A stretch of DNA of 64,000 nucleotides from Cohnella endophytica (GTDB lineage: Bacteria > Bacillota > Bacilli > Paenibacillales > Paenibacillaceae), in contig NZ_RBZM01000002.1 of assembly GCF_003628305.1 (NCBI RefSeq), forward strand, positions 496,001 through 560,000, in the 5' to 3' direction. This document shows positions 18,590-26,692 of the stretch, piece by piece (the first letter of the stretch is position 1; each line of letters begins with the position of its first letter). The notes below the pieces were generated by a model. The model saw only the letters and a list, made by a program, of their open reading frames with translations, made no database searches and had not been told where the DNA came from. The position numbers and the translations under genes were made by a program.

Positions 18590-19414
18590 TTAAATTCCTG
18601 CGGTATACCTATACCCCTGCTCGACTAAACGGAATTTCGTCCCTTTCTGTTGGACGACTTTTAAGGAAGACCCTTCGTCCCCGTACCATTCGTAACCGAT
18701 TGAATAGCCTGCCTTCGACTTGGTAACGAACAGAACGCCGAACCAATCTGCCTCGATCTTCCCTCCATCCGACACCCGCCATGTGGATTGCGGATCGTCG
18801 TTCCCTTCGAAATCCTCGAAAATCGGACCCGAAGGCGTCGTCATGACGAGACTGGCCAGCGGCTTTTTCCCTTTCACTCTCGCGTATTCCACGATTCCGA
18901 TCTGATTGTCATGATTAACTTGACCGATCAACCCTTGATGCAGCACCTTGCGTTTTTTCGTCTTTTCGATTTGGCCGATCGCGTTTTTGGAGAACGTTCC
19001 TTTGCTCAAAGGCTTGAATTTAAGAAATTCATGCCCGATGAAGGCATCCTTCTCCGCAAGCAGCACGGTAGAATTGCGCTCGATTTTTCCTTGAACGACT
19101 TGATAGATTTCTCCTTGGTCTCGCTCGAAGTTCCACTCGTTTTGTCTTCCCGTGCTTTTGGACGATAGCTTTTGATGCTTCTGAAATTTAACGGATAAAA
19201 TGGCTCCGGGCGCATAGATGGCTTGGGTAAATCTGCCCGGCTTTACGCTTTCGAACCCTAACAGTCGCTTTCCCGATGCGTCCGTATAACCAAAGGCAAG
19301 CTTCTCGCTCTTTAGCTCCCCCGTCGCGGAAGCAGTAGAACCAGCGGATGCGGATGAGCCAAAGACTCCCGCTACTAGCATCAAGCCCATTAACGCGCAT
19401 ACTATTTTTCTCAA
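18590..19414 (-). CDS. Secreted protein of unknown function
   Basis: I do not recognise this family. The frame is open to 19498, but the best start is TTG at 19414, which has GGAGGGACCGAC directly upstream and gives a clean signal peptide (basic LRK, hydrophobic core, AGVFGSSASAG cleavage region); the product is then 274 residues. The mature part is rich in lysine and glycine and probably all beta, with no cysteine pairs or known catalytic motif. It ends convergent with the LacI-type gene. It may follow the upstream ATPase gene in one transcript, since only 96 bases separate them. Exported location is well supported; the role is unknown. Confidence 0.7.
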   Translation of the reverse strand: MRKIVCALMGLMLVAGVFGSSASAGSTASATGELKSEKLAFGYTDASGKRLLGFESVKPGRFTQAIYAPGAILSVKFQKHQKLSSKSTGRQNEWNFERDQGEIYQVVQGKIERNSTVLLAEKDAFIGHEFLKFKPLSKGTFSKNAIGQIEKTKKRKVLHQGLIGQVNHDNQIGIVEYARVKGKKPLASLVMTTPSGPIFEDFEGNDDPQSTWRVSDGGKIEADWFGVLFVTKSKAGYSIGYEWYGDEGSSLKVVQQKGTKFRLVEQGYRYTAGI

Positions 19415-19510
19415 GTCGGTCCCTCCGTTCTTGTATAAATCATAGACGGGATTCAACCGGTAATTGTTTCGAAATACGATCGCTTGAGAACGTTGCATTC
19501 GTCGGAAGAA

Positions 19511-20272
19511 CTAGTCGTCCTCGTCATCGAACAACTCCGCCAGCATCCTCTCTTTGTCGTTCAAAAAGCGTTTCGTAATGAGATAATGATCGGTCTCCTC
19601 AAGCGTTGTCGTTCCGATGCCGTCCGAGGAGATTTCGTACATCGTCGAATCCGGAAAGGCCATCAGAATCGGAGAATGGGTAGCGATGATGAATTGGGAG
19701 TTTCTTTGGACCAGTTCATGGATTCTCGCTAACATGGACATCTGACGAAGAGGCGACAAGGCCGCCTCCGGCTCGTCCAGAATATACAGGCCTTGCCCGC
19801 CGAACCGGTTAACGAACGTTGCGAAGAACGACTCGCCATGGGATTGCTCATGAAGGGATTTTCCGCCGTAGGAATCGATGATTGAAGAGCCATAGCCTGG
19901 CTCGCGATTCAATTGATCGATGTTCGAAGCCAAGTTATAATAACTTTCCGCCCGGAAAAAGAAGCCGTCCCGAGGCTTGCGAACTCCGCGAGTCAGATGG
20001 ATGTATTCGTACAGATCCGAATGCGTGGATTGCGTAGAAAAGGAGAAATTGCGCGTCCCGCCTTCCGGATTAAACCCCCAAGCTACGGCTATCGCTTCCA
20101 TAAGCGTCGATTTGCCCATCCCGTTCTCCCCGACGATATAGGTCACCTTCGGGTGAAAATCCAGTTTACCGAGACTTCGGATCGCTTCCAAGTCGAATGG
20201 ATACCTGTCGCTAGAAGGAATTCGCTCCCTGTCTATTCCGATGCTTCTAAGGAATGCGTCTCGGGCATCCAT
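19511..20272 (-). CDS. AAA-family ATPase of the COG3910 type
   Basis: Soluble ABC-like or SMC-like ATPase of 253 residues with all NTP-binding elements in one short chain: Walker A GENGMGKST near residues 48-56, a signature-like motif SHGES, Walker B LYILDEPEAALS and a switch histidine in IIATHSP. This arrangement fits the small predicted ATPases of COG3910, whose role is not established. It lies 14 bases after the lipoprotein gene and may be co-transcribed with it. There is no adjacent nuclease or TOPRIM gene that would make it an OLD-type defence system. Confidence 0.8.
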   Translation of the reverse strand: MDARDAFLRSIGIDRERIPSSDRYPFDLEAIRSLGKLDFHPKVTYIVGENGMGKSTLMEAIAVAWGFNPEGGTRNFSFSTQSTHSDLYEYIHLTRGVRKPRDGFFFRAESYYNLASNIDQLNREPGYGSSIIDSYGGKSLHEQSHGESFFATFVNRFGGQGLYILDEPEAALSPLRQMSMLARIHELVQRNSQFIIATHSPILMAFPDSTMYEISSDGIGTTTLEETDHYLITKRFLNDKERMLAELFDDEDD

Positions 20273-20286
20273 GACATTCCGCCTCC

Positions 20287-20859
20287 TTATTTCTTGACGA
20301 CGTACCAGAAATCATTGCTCTTCCGTACCCTCACATCAAAGGGTTCGATATCCGACCATGCGATCTGGCGATCCGCGTCGTCCGAAGTACGATAGTCGAA
20401 TTGAACCTTGAAGACGTAAGTACCGTCCGTTCGTTTCGTTCCTTTGCCGATGCGATATCTTTTCATCCATGGACTGGACGTTCCGGTCACCCAGTTGCCA
20501 TCTGTGAAGATCTTTCGGTGGGAAGCCCGAGTCGCGGGATCGGTCATCGCGTATTCCCAAGCGCCGTTGCGCGTAAACACCGCTTCGGCCCAAGATTGTA
20601 CGGCTTTCTCCGGAGTCTTCGCGGCGACCGCCTTCTCTAACATCCGAATCTGCTGTTCCAACAGGTCGCGTTGCTTTTGTTCATCTTTACCCGTCGCGTT
20701 TATCGTCGTCGCGAGCGGTCGTTCCGGCATCGTTGACTCGAGCGGCGTTTCGGTCGAAGAAGTCGCTGTCTCCGGGATGATCGAGCGGGCGGACTCCGCG
20801 CAAGAGGTTAAACCAAATGCGCAAACGAGCGCGAGCGCCGCGGCGGACATTTTGTTCAT
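20287..20859 (-). CDS. Lipoprotein of unknown function
   Basis: Probable membrane-anchored lipoprotein: hydrophobic leader and lipobox GLTSC with the lipidated cysteine at residue 20. The frame opens with a GTG at 20871, but the ATG at 20859 is better spaced from GGGGAGAG, giving 190 residues. After a low-complexity Ser/Thr stretch comes a region (about 60-190) that resembles small SnoaL/NTF2-like folds by size and composition; this is a guess and no family could be named. It is followed 14 bases later by a COG3910-type ATPase gene. Confidence 0.65.
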   Translation of the reverse strand: MNKMSAAALALVCAFGLTSCAESARSIIPETATSSTETPLESTMPERPLATTINATGKDEQKQRDLLEQQIRMLEKAVAAKTPEKAVQSWAEAVFTRNGAWEYAMTDPATRASHRKIFTDGNWVTGTSSPWMKRYRIGKGTKRTDGTYVFKVQFDYRTSDDADRQIAWSDIEPFDVRVRKSNDFWYVVKK

Positions 20860-20923
20860 GACTGGATTCACTCTCCCCTATAGAGTCGTAATCGACATAC
20901 CCTATAGACGAATTACCCGTTTC

Positions 20924-23047
20924 TTAAGTTCGCTCATCTTCCTTTAAGCGCGGAGGAAAACGATGTTTCGTCGCCTGTTCGAAGCCGTAAGCGATCTTGA
21001 TCAACGTCGGCTCGCTAAACGCTTTACCTACGAAAGTAATTCCTTGCGGACCTTTGGAAGTGTAACCTCCCGGTTCGATAACTCCGGTTTCCGCAAAGCC
21101 TCCAGGCACGGTAATGCTCGGATAACCGGCTCTCGCCGCCAAGTCCGCTCCGTATTCCGCGCCCAAGAATAGCAAGGCGTCCAACTTATGTTCTTTTAGA
21201 GCATAATCTATCCCTTTTTCGCCAGCCATCGTTTTATTTTGCTCCACGGCGTCCAGGTAGGCTTGTTCGGTTAACGTGCCGCTCGTTTCCTCGGAGGAGA
21301 TCAGCGTATCTTGTCCGTACTTCAAGGCTTTATCCGAGTGTCGCTCGTTATACGCGACAACCTCGCCCAGCGAATGAACAGGCACCTCATCCGGCAATGC
21401 GCCCAAGTAATCGTTAAGAGCTTTCTTGAACTCGCAACGAAGAACGTCCCAACGCCATTCCGTCCCGTCGCAGGGCAAGCTTACCGGATCGACGATCGTC
21501 GCGCCTTGCTCCCGCAGGATCCGGATCGCGGCTTCCACGATCTCGAGCCGAGCTTCGTCCAAGTCTTTCATGTCGTATCTCGGAATTCCGATCGTGGCCT
21601 GCTTCAGGTAGTCGGCATCTAAGAAAGGGGTATAATCTCGAAGCGAGCGCTCGTCGGATATCGTCGCGGGATCCTTTTCGTCCTTTCCCGTCATCGCGCC
21701 CAGCAAGATCGCCGCATCCGACACGGTTCTAGCCATCGGGCCTGCGGTATCCTGGCTGATCGTTATCGGAATGATCCCCGAACGGCTTATTAATCCGATT
21801 GTCGGCTTAATTCCGACCAATAAATGCTGACAGGAAGGGCTAATAATCGAACCCGACGTCTCCGTTCCGACGGCTGCCGCGGCGAAGCTAGCTGCTATTG
21901 CCGCGCCAGACCCCGAGCTCGAACCGCCGACGAATAGCTCGCCAGGACCGTATGGATTCAGCACTTGCCCGCCCCTCGAACTATATCCCGACCACATCGT
22001 GCTCGACATGAAATTGGCCCATTCGGTCATGTTCGTCTTGCCCAGCAGAACGGCGCCGGCAGAGCGAAGCTTCTCGGCGACGAACGAGTCGCGAGTTGCG
22101 ATCGACTCGGCTAACGTAATCGAACCCGCGCTCGTATGCATTCGGTCATTCGTATCGATATTGTCTTTTAATAGAATCGGAATTCCATGCAGCGGTCCGC
22201 GGATTCCCTTCTCGCGACGTTCTTGGTCAAGCCGCTTCGCGATCTCGAGCGCTTCCGGGTTCAGCTCCAGAATCGAGTTGATTCGGGGATCGTACTTTTC
22301 TATCCGCTTTAAGTAAGCCTTCACCAAATCCACGGAGCTTATCTCATCGGCTTCCATTGCAGTTTGCAACGAGGCAATATCCGCTTCCGCGATCCAATCT
22401 TCGCGAGTAAAATCCAACATCTTTACCAACTCCTTTTTTAGGGGTAAATCGATTATCGTTGCGTTAACGTCATTACGGGAGATGAACACCGTCTTGCCGC
22501 TAGAATCGATGCAGTATGCGATCGGGATGGAGGTCTCGAAGCCTCGATACGAACCGTCCGCATGGCTTGCGCCGATGATCGTCGAGCGATTCCGGATGGC
22601 GATTTTCCTCGCTTCGCCGATCCATTCGTCGAATTGTTCGTCGCTAAACATGCCGACTCCGATCGGGTGGACGATCAAGTCTATCCGGTCGGCCGACTTC
22701 GCATCTTGCTTGAGTCCTTGGACGATCATTTCATCGCAAAGAATATGACAAATATGAAGACCCTCTACCTCTGCGCATGCGGACGAGCTATATTTCGCGC
22801 GGTCGATGACGACTTGTCCGTTACGATCGATCAGGATGGCACGGTCTTTCGGACTTTCGTTCATCCTGCGGTATCCGCCGATTAATATTTTTCCGTAGCT
22901 TTTGGCAAGCGCACGCGCCTGCTCCACGTTCTCGTTCAAATACCCTTCGGGAAAAATAACCACGTCCACCGCTGGATTGCTCAGGAGCTCCGCCTCTAGC
23001 TGCGCGATCGTCTTCTCGAGTTTGGGTTGCATAATCAGGATTTTCAT
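20924..23047 (-). CDS. Fusion protein: nitrilase-like domain plus amidase-signature domain
   Basis: Cytoplasmic hydrolase of 707 residues with two unrelated amide-cleaving folds. Residues 1 to about 235 look like a carbon-nitrogen hydrolase (nitrilase superfamily): Glu in FPEGYL, a possible Lys in DRAKYSS and a Cys in ILCDEM stand in the usual order of the Glu-Lys-Cys triad. Residues about 240-707 form an amidase-signature domain with K294 (LLKDN), the cis-serine near 378 (GSSSGS) and nucleophile S400 (TSGSI). Start ATG 23047 follows GGAGG; the frame is open to 23179, but those residues come from the neighbouring repeat region. Amidase alone is normally 450-500 residues, so the N-terminal third is an added domain. 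Substrate unknown. Confidence 0.88.
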   Translation of the reverse strand: MKILIMQPKLEKTIAQLEAELLSNPAVDVVIFPEGYLNENVEQARALAKSYGKILIGGYRRMNESPKDRAILIDRNGQVVIDRAKYSSSACAEVEGLHICHILCDEMIVQGLKQDAKSADRIDLIVHPIGVGMFSDEQFDEWIGEARKIAIRNRSTIIGASHADGSYRGFETSIPIAYCIDSSGKTVFISRNDVNATIIDLPLKKELVKMLDFTREDWIAEADIASLQTAMEADEISSVDLVKAYLKRIEKYDPRINSILELNPEALEIAKRLDQERREKGIRGPLHGIPILLKDNIDTNDRMHTSAGSITLAESIATRDSFVAEKLRSAGAVLLGKTNMTEWANFMSSTMWSGYSSRGGQVLNPYGPGELFVGGSSSGSGAAIAASFAAAAVGTETSGSIISPSCQHLLVGIKPTIGLISRSGIIPITISQDTAGPMARTVSDAAILLGAMTGKDEKDPATISDERSLRDYTPFLDADYLKQATIGIPRYDMKDLDEARLEIVEAAIRILREQGATIVDPVSLPCDGTEWRWDVLRCEFKKALNDYLGALPDEVPVHSLGEVVAYNERHSDKALKYGQDTLISSEETSGTLTEQAYLDAVEQNKTMAGEKGIDYALKEHKLDALLFLGAEYGADLAARAGYPSITVPGGFAETGVIEPGGYTSKGPQGITFVGKAFSEPTLIKIAYGFEQATKHRFPPRLKEDERT

Positions 23048-23143
23048 GATGACCTCCGGCAAATAAAGTAACCTCGTCCGTGAGTAAAATGATACACTAC
23101 GAGTGCTCTGCCAGCACCTAATATTTTCTAATTCGAAACGTGC

Positions 23144-23922
23144 GCGAGTTAGCTTGTCTGAGCAAGTAACTGCCTGCAAGGAATCATTCTGGAGCGCGAG
23201 TTAGTTCGCCGGAGCAAGTAACTGCCTGCTGGGAGTCGCTCTGGAGAGCGAGTTAGTTCGCCGGAGCAAGTAATTCCCTGCTGGGAGTCGCTCTAGAGCG
23301 CGAGTTAGTTTGTCGGAGATAGTAACTATCTGCTAGGAGTCGCTCTGGAGCGCGAGTTAGTTTGTCAGAGCAAGTAACTGCCTGCTGAGAGTCGCTCTTG
23401 AGTGCGAGTTAGTTCGTCGGAGCAAGTAACTACCTGTTGGGAGTCGCTCTGAAGCGTGAGTTAGTTCGTTGGAGCAAGTAATTCCCTGCTGGGAGTCGCT
23501 CTAGAGCGCGAGTTAGTTTGTCGGAGATAGTAACTATCTGCTAGGAGTCGCTCTGGAGCGCGAGTTAGTTTGTCAGAGCAAGTAACTGCCTGCTGAGAGT
23601 CGCTCTTGAGTGCGAGTTAGTTCGTCGGAGCAAGTAACTACCTGTTGGGAGCTGCTCTGGAACGCGAGTTAGTTTGTCAGGGCAAGTAACTGCCTGCTGG
23701 GAGTCGCTCAGGAGCGCGAGTTAGTTTTCGGAGAAAGTAACTGCCTGTTGGGAGCCGCTCTGGAGGGCGAGTTAGTTCGTTGGAGATAGTAACTATCTGC
23801 TGGGAGCCGTTCTGGAGTGGGAGTTAGTTTGTCAGGGCAAGTAACTGCCTGCTGGAAGTCGCTCAGGAGCGCGAGTTAGTTTGTCGGAGAAAGTAACTAC
23901 CTGCTGGGAATCGCTCTGGACC
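23144..23922. repeat. Tandem array A: 15 copies of a 52-bp hairpin unit
   Basis: Units begin with GCGAGTTAGTT at 23144, 23196, 23248, 23300, 23352, 23404, 23456, 23508, 23560, 23612, 23664, 23716, 23767, 23819 and 23871; spacing is exactly 52 except one 51 due to a single missing base. Degenerate copies follow to about 24055. Each unit holds two hairpins: AGTTA ... TAACT, and CGCTC(TG)GAGCG. The stretch 23263-23443 is identical to 23471-23651 (shift 208 = 4 units). There is no coding frame through it. Confidence 0.95.
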
Positions 23923-24102
23923 TTTTACCCGCGAGTTGTTCGTTTTTTTCGAGTAACTCCCTTCTGATTGCCCCCTTCAAACACTAATTGTTCGATTATT
24001 TCGAGTAACTACCTGCTAGAAGCCCCCTTCATCCACGAGTAGTACGTTTTTTTCGAGTCCCCCTTAACTCCACCGCCCCCCGAAAGCCTTCAAAACCAAC
24101 AA

Positions 24103-24141
24103 AAAGAGCCAACCTCCAGCTGAGCTGTAGATTGACTCTTT
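24103..24141 (-). terminator. Terminator after the nitroreductase gene
   Basis: Interrupted stem from AAAGAG to CTCTTT with inner CAGC/GCTG pairing; the minus strand continues into CTCTTTTTGTTG. It starts about 20 bases after the stop. Confidence 0.75.
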
Positions 24142-24160
24142 CCCTTGAAACTATTTCACG

Positions 24161-24739
24161 TTACCCTTCCAGCCACACGATTTTCTCGGCGGCGGGAGCG
24201 CGCTTGCCGACCGGAGCGTTCATGTCCGGGTATCCAACATAGATAAGTCCTACTACTTGTTCGTTACCGGTAAGACCGAACGCTTGCTTCATCTTCGGAT
24301 GGTAAGCAGGATCGCCCGTGCGCCATACCGCTCCGAGATCGTTCGCGTGGACGGCAAGCAGCAAATTCTGTACCGCGGCATGCGTCGCTGCCAGATCCTC
24401 GGCCGGAATCGCCCGCGGGGAATCCGTAGGCGCGTACACGGCCGCGATAACGACGGGAGCGCGGTAAGCTTTCGCGATTTCTTTGACTTGACGTTCTTGC
24501 CGCTCATCCTCGGACAAATCGGCCGGATAACCTTCCGCCGCGATATCCGCATAAGCCTGACCCAACACGCGACGGCCTTCCCCTGTCATGACGAAAAACT
24601 TCCAAGGCTCGGTGCCGAAATGGTTCGGCGCCCAAGTAGCCGCTTCGATCAGTTTTTCCACGAGCTCTTTCGGCACGGGTTCATCCTTGACCTTCCCGAT
24701 GCTTCTGCGCCCTTTAACGATATCTTCAAAGCTCTTCAT
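24161..24739 (-). CDS. Nitroreductase-family FMN oxidoreductase
   Basis: Probable FMN-dependent NAD(P)H oxidoreductase of 192 residues, the short form of the nitroreductase family (YdjA-like). Seen: FMN-binding RRSIGKV near residues 11-17, the AATWAPNHFGTEPW motif, the LGAVWRTG segment and a C-terminal VVGLIYVGYP. The physiological substrate is not predictable; quinones or nitro compounds are typical. Start 24739. It lies 34 bases downstream of the ABC exporter pair (24773 is that operon's stop), so it may be the last gene of that transcript, closed by the terminator at 24103-24141. Confidence 0.9.
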   Translation of the reverse strand: MKSFEDIVKGRRSIGKVKDEPVPKELVEKLIEAATWAPNHFGTEPWKFFVMTGEGRRVLGQAYADIAAEGYPADLSEDERQERQVKEIAKAYRAPVVIAAVYAPTDSPRAIPAEDLAATHAAVQNLLLAVHANDLGAVWRTGDPAYHPKMKQAFGLTGNEQVVGLIYVGYPDMNAPVGKRAPAAEKIVWLEG

Positions 24740-24772
24740 GAACGAATACCCTCATCTCTCATCCGGTTGCGT

Positions 24773-26692
24773 TTAACTCACGATCTGTTTCATGCCCCCG
24801 CCAACGAATTGGCTATTGTACAGGTCGGCGTAGAATCCGCCTTGCGCAAGCAATTCATTGTGAGTGCCTTTCTCGATAATGCTACCATGGTTCATGACGA
24901 GGATCAAATCCGCGTCGCGTATCGTCGATAGGCGATGGGCGATGACGAAACTCGTTCTGCCTTGCATCAATTGGTTCATTGCCTTCTGGATATGAACTTC
25001 CGTCCGCGTGTCGACGCTGCTCGTCGCTTCGTCGAGAATAAGAATCGCGGGATCGGCCAGTATGGCCCGCGCGATCGTCAGAAGCTGCCTTTGCCCTTGC
25101 GACAGGTTGGAGGCTTCTTCGTTCAACACGGTATCGTAACCTTCCGGCAACGTCCGGATAAAATGATCCGCATGCGCCGCACGCGCCGCTTCGACGATCT
25201 CCTCTTCGGTCACGCCAAGACGGCCGTATGCGATATTATCGCGAATCGTTCCGTTAAACAGCCATGTATCCTGAAGCACCATGCCGAACAAGCTGCGCAG
25301 ATGCCCGCGTTGCATCCGGGTAATATCCACGCCGTCCACGGTTATGCTGCCCCCGTTCACCTCGTAGAACCGCATGAGCAGATTGACCAGCGTCGTCTTG
25401 CCGGCCCCCGTCGGCCCTACGATCGCGACCGTCTGCCCGCTGCGAACGTCGATGTCCATGTTCTCGATGAGCATGGCGTCTTCTTTGTAGCCGAAGTTCA
25501 CGCCCTTCAGCGCGACGTCGCCTTTCGGAGAAGCCAACTTCGCGTCCGAACCTTCCGCCGCATCCGGAACTTCCTCCTCTTCGTCTAACAGCTCGAACAC
25601 GCGCTCCGCCGAAGCGATCGTCGATTGAATAATGTTCGCGATATTCGCCGTTTGGACGAGCGGCATGGAAAATTGCCGGGCGTACTGGATGAATGCCTGA
25701 ATGTTACCGATCGAGATCGAGCCCCTCGTGACCATGATACCGCCGACGACACTAATGAACATATACCCGATGTTGCTGACCATGTTCATGAGCGGCATAA
25801 TATTGCCCGAGACGAACTGCGCTCGCCAGCCCGCTTCGTAGAGCCGTTCGTTGATCTTGTCGAACTTCTCCACGCTGATCTCTTCTTGCCCGTAAGCCTT
25901 AACGATCTTATGGCCCGAGTACATTTCTTCCACGTGGCCGTTCAACATGCCGAGCTCCATCTGCTGGGTTTTGAAATGCTTCTGCGACCGTTTCGCCGCC
26001 CCCCGGATCACGACCATGGATAACGGCAATGTCAGCAGCAAGATCAGCGTCAGCCACGGGCTGATCGTAAGCATCATGACGATGACGCCCAGAATCGTAA
26101 TGACGGAAGTGATGAGTTGGGTCAAGCTTTGCTGCAGCGTATTGCTGATATTGTCTACGTCGTTCACCGCGCGGCTCAGAATTTCGCCGTGCGTTCGGCT
26201 GTCGTAATATTTCAAAGGTAGCTTGCCAAGCTTCTCGTTTACTTCGTTGCGCATGCCGTATACCGTTTTCTGCGCGACGCCCGCCATCAGGAACTGTTGA
26301 ATGTAACTGAAGACGGAACTGACGACGTACAGAGAAGCAAGGAAGACGACGATCTTCCAGATGCCAGGCAGATCGAAATTCGCGTTCGGATCGCCGTTTA
26401 TCCTGCCCATCATGCCCGCGAACAATTTCGTCGTCGCTTGGCCGAGCACTTTCGGACTGTAGATCGAGAACGCAGTACTTAATATCGCCGTAACCAGTAC
26501 CGCCAACAGCTTCATTCGCTGCGGCTTCAAATACCCCGCAAGCCTGCGTAACGTGCCCTTAAAATTTTTGGCCTTCTGCACGGGCATGCCCATGCCGCCC
26601 ATGCCTCCCATGCCGCCCGGGCCCATTGGGCCTCTACCCGGAGGAGGTCCCGTCCGAGCAGGTCCGTTGCCATTACCGCGTTGTTCGCTCAT
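24773..26692 (-). CDS. ABC exporter half-transporter (membrane plus ATPase), second subunit
   Basis: Membrane exporter subunit of 639 residues. A proline- and glycine-rich N-terminal tail of about 40 residues (PPGRGPMGPGGMGGMGGMG) precedes six membrane helices and a C-terminal nucleotide-binding domain with Walker A GPTGAGKTT, signature LSQGQ (serine/glutamine variant of LSGGQ) and Walker B LILDEATSS with the catalytic glutamate. Its start overlaps the stop of the upstream exporter gene by four bases, so the two make a heterodimer like BmrCD, LmrCD or YfiB-YfiC of Bacillus. Substrates are probably drugs or lipids; not predictable. Confidence 0.93.
   Translation of the reverse strand: MSEQRGNGNGPARTGPPPGRGPMGPGGMGGMGGMGMPVQKAKNFKGTLRRLAGYLKPQRMKLLAVLVTAILSTAFSIYSPKVLGQATTKLFAGMMGRINGDPNANFDLPGIWKIVVFLASLYVVSSVFSYIQQFLMAGVAQKTVYGMRNEVNEKLGKLPLKYYDSRTHGEILSRAVNDVDNISNTLQQSLTQLITSVITILGVIVMMLTISPWLTLILLLTLPLSMVVIRGAAKRSQKHFKTQQMELGMLNGHVEEMYSGHKIVKAYGQEEISVEKFDKINERLYEAGWRAQFVSGNIMPLMNMVSNIGYMFISVVGGIMVTRGSISIGNIQAFIQYARQFSMPLVQTANIANIIQSTIASAERVFELLDEEEEVPDAAEGSDAKLASPKGDVALKGVNFGYKEDAMLIENMDIDVRSGQTVAIVGPTGAGKTTLVNLLMRFYEVNGGSITVDGVDITRMQRGHLRSLFGMVLQDTWLFNGTIRDNIAYGRLGVTEEEIVEAARAAHADHFIRTLPEGYDTVLNEEASNLSQGQRQLLTIARAILADPAILILDEATSSVDTRTEVHIQKAMNQLMQGRTSFVIAHRLSTIRDADLILVMNHGSIIEKGTHNELLAQGGFYADLYNSQFVGGGMKQIVS

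Larger units (their letters stand above)
23048..24160. other. Gene-free stretch of about 1.1 kb dominated by array A
   Basis: Contains array A and its degenerate tail, then the nitroreductase terminator at 24103-24141. The amidase promoter should lie near its left end, but I see no convincing -35/-10 pair outside the repeats. No gene is supported here. Confidence 0.8.

Noticed and set aside
19511..20272. OLD-type anti-phage ATPase
   Set aside because: No TOPRIM domain and no UvrD-like partner; the length fits small COG3910 ATPases.
23048..23179. Longer amidase start at 23179
   Set aside because: The extra 44 residues would be encoded partly by array A, and the ATG at 23047 has a perfect ribosome site.
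23144..23922. CRISPR array
   Set aside because: The whole 52-base unit repeats with scattered changes; there are no unique spacers and no cas genes nearby. The same holds for the arrays at 60504-61291.
23144..24060. Integron attC cassette array
   Set aside because: Units carry no genes between them and lack the paired core sites of attC; no integrase is present.
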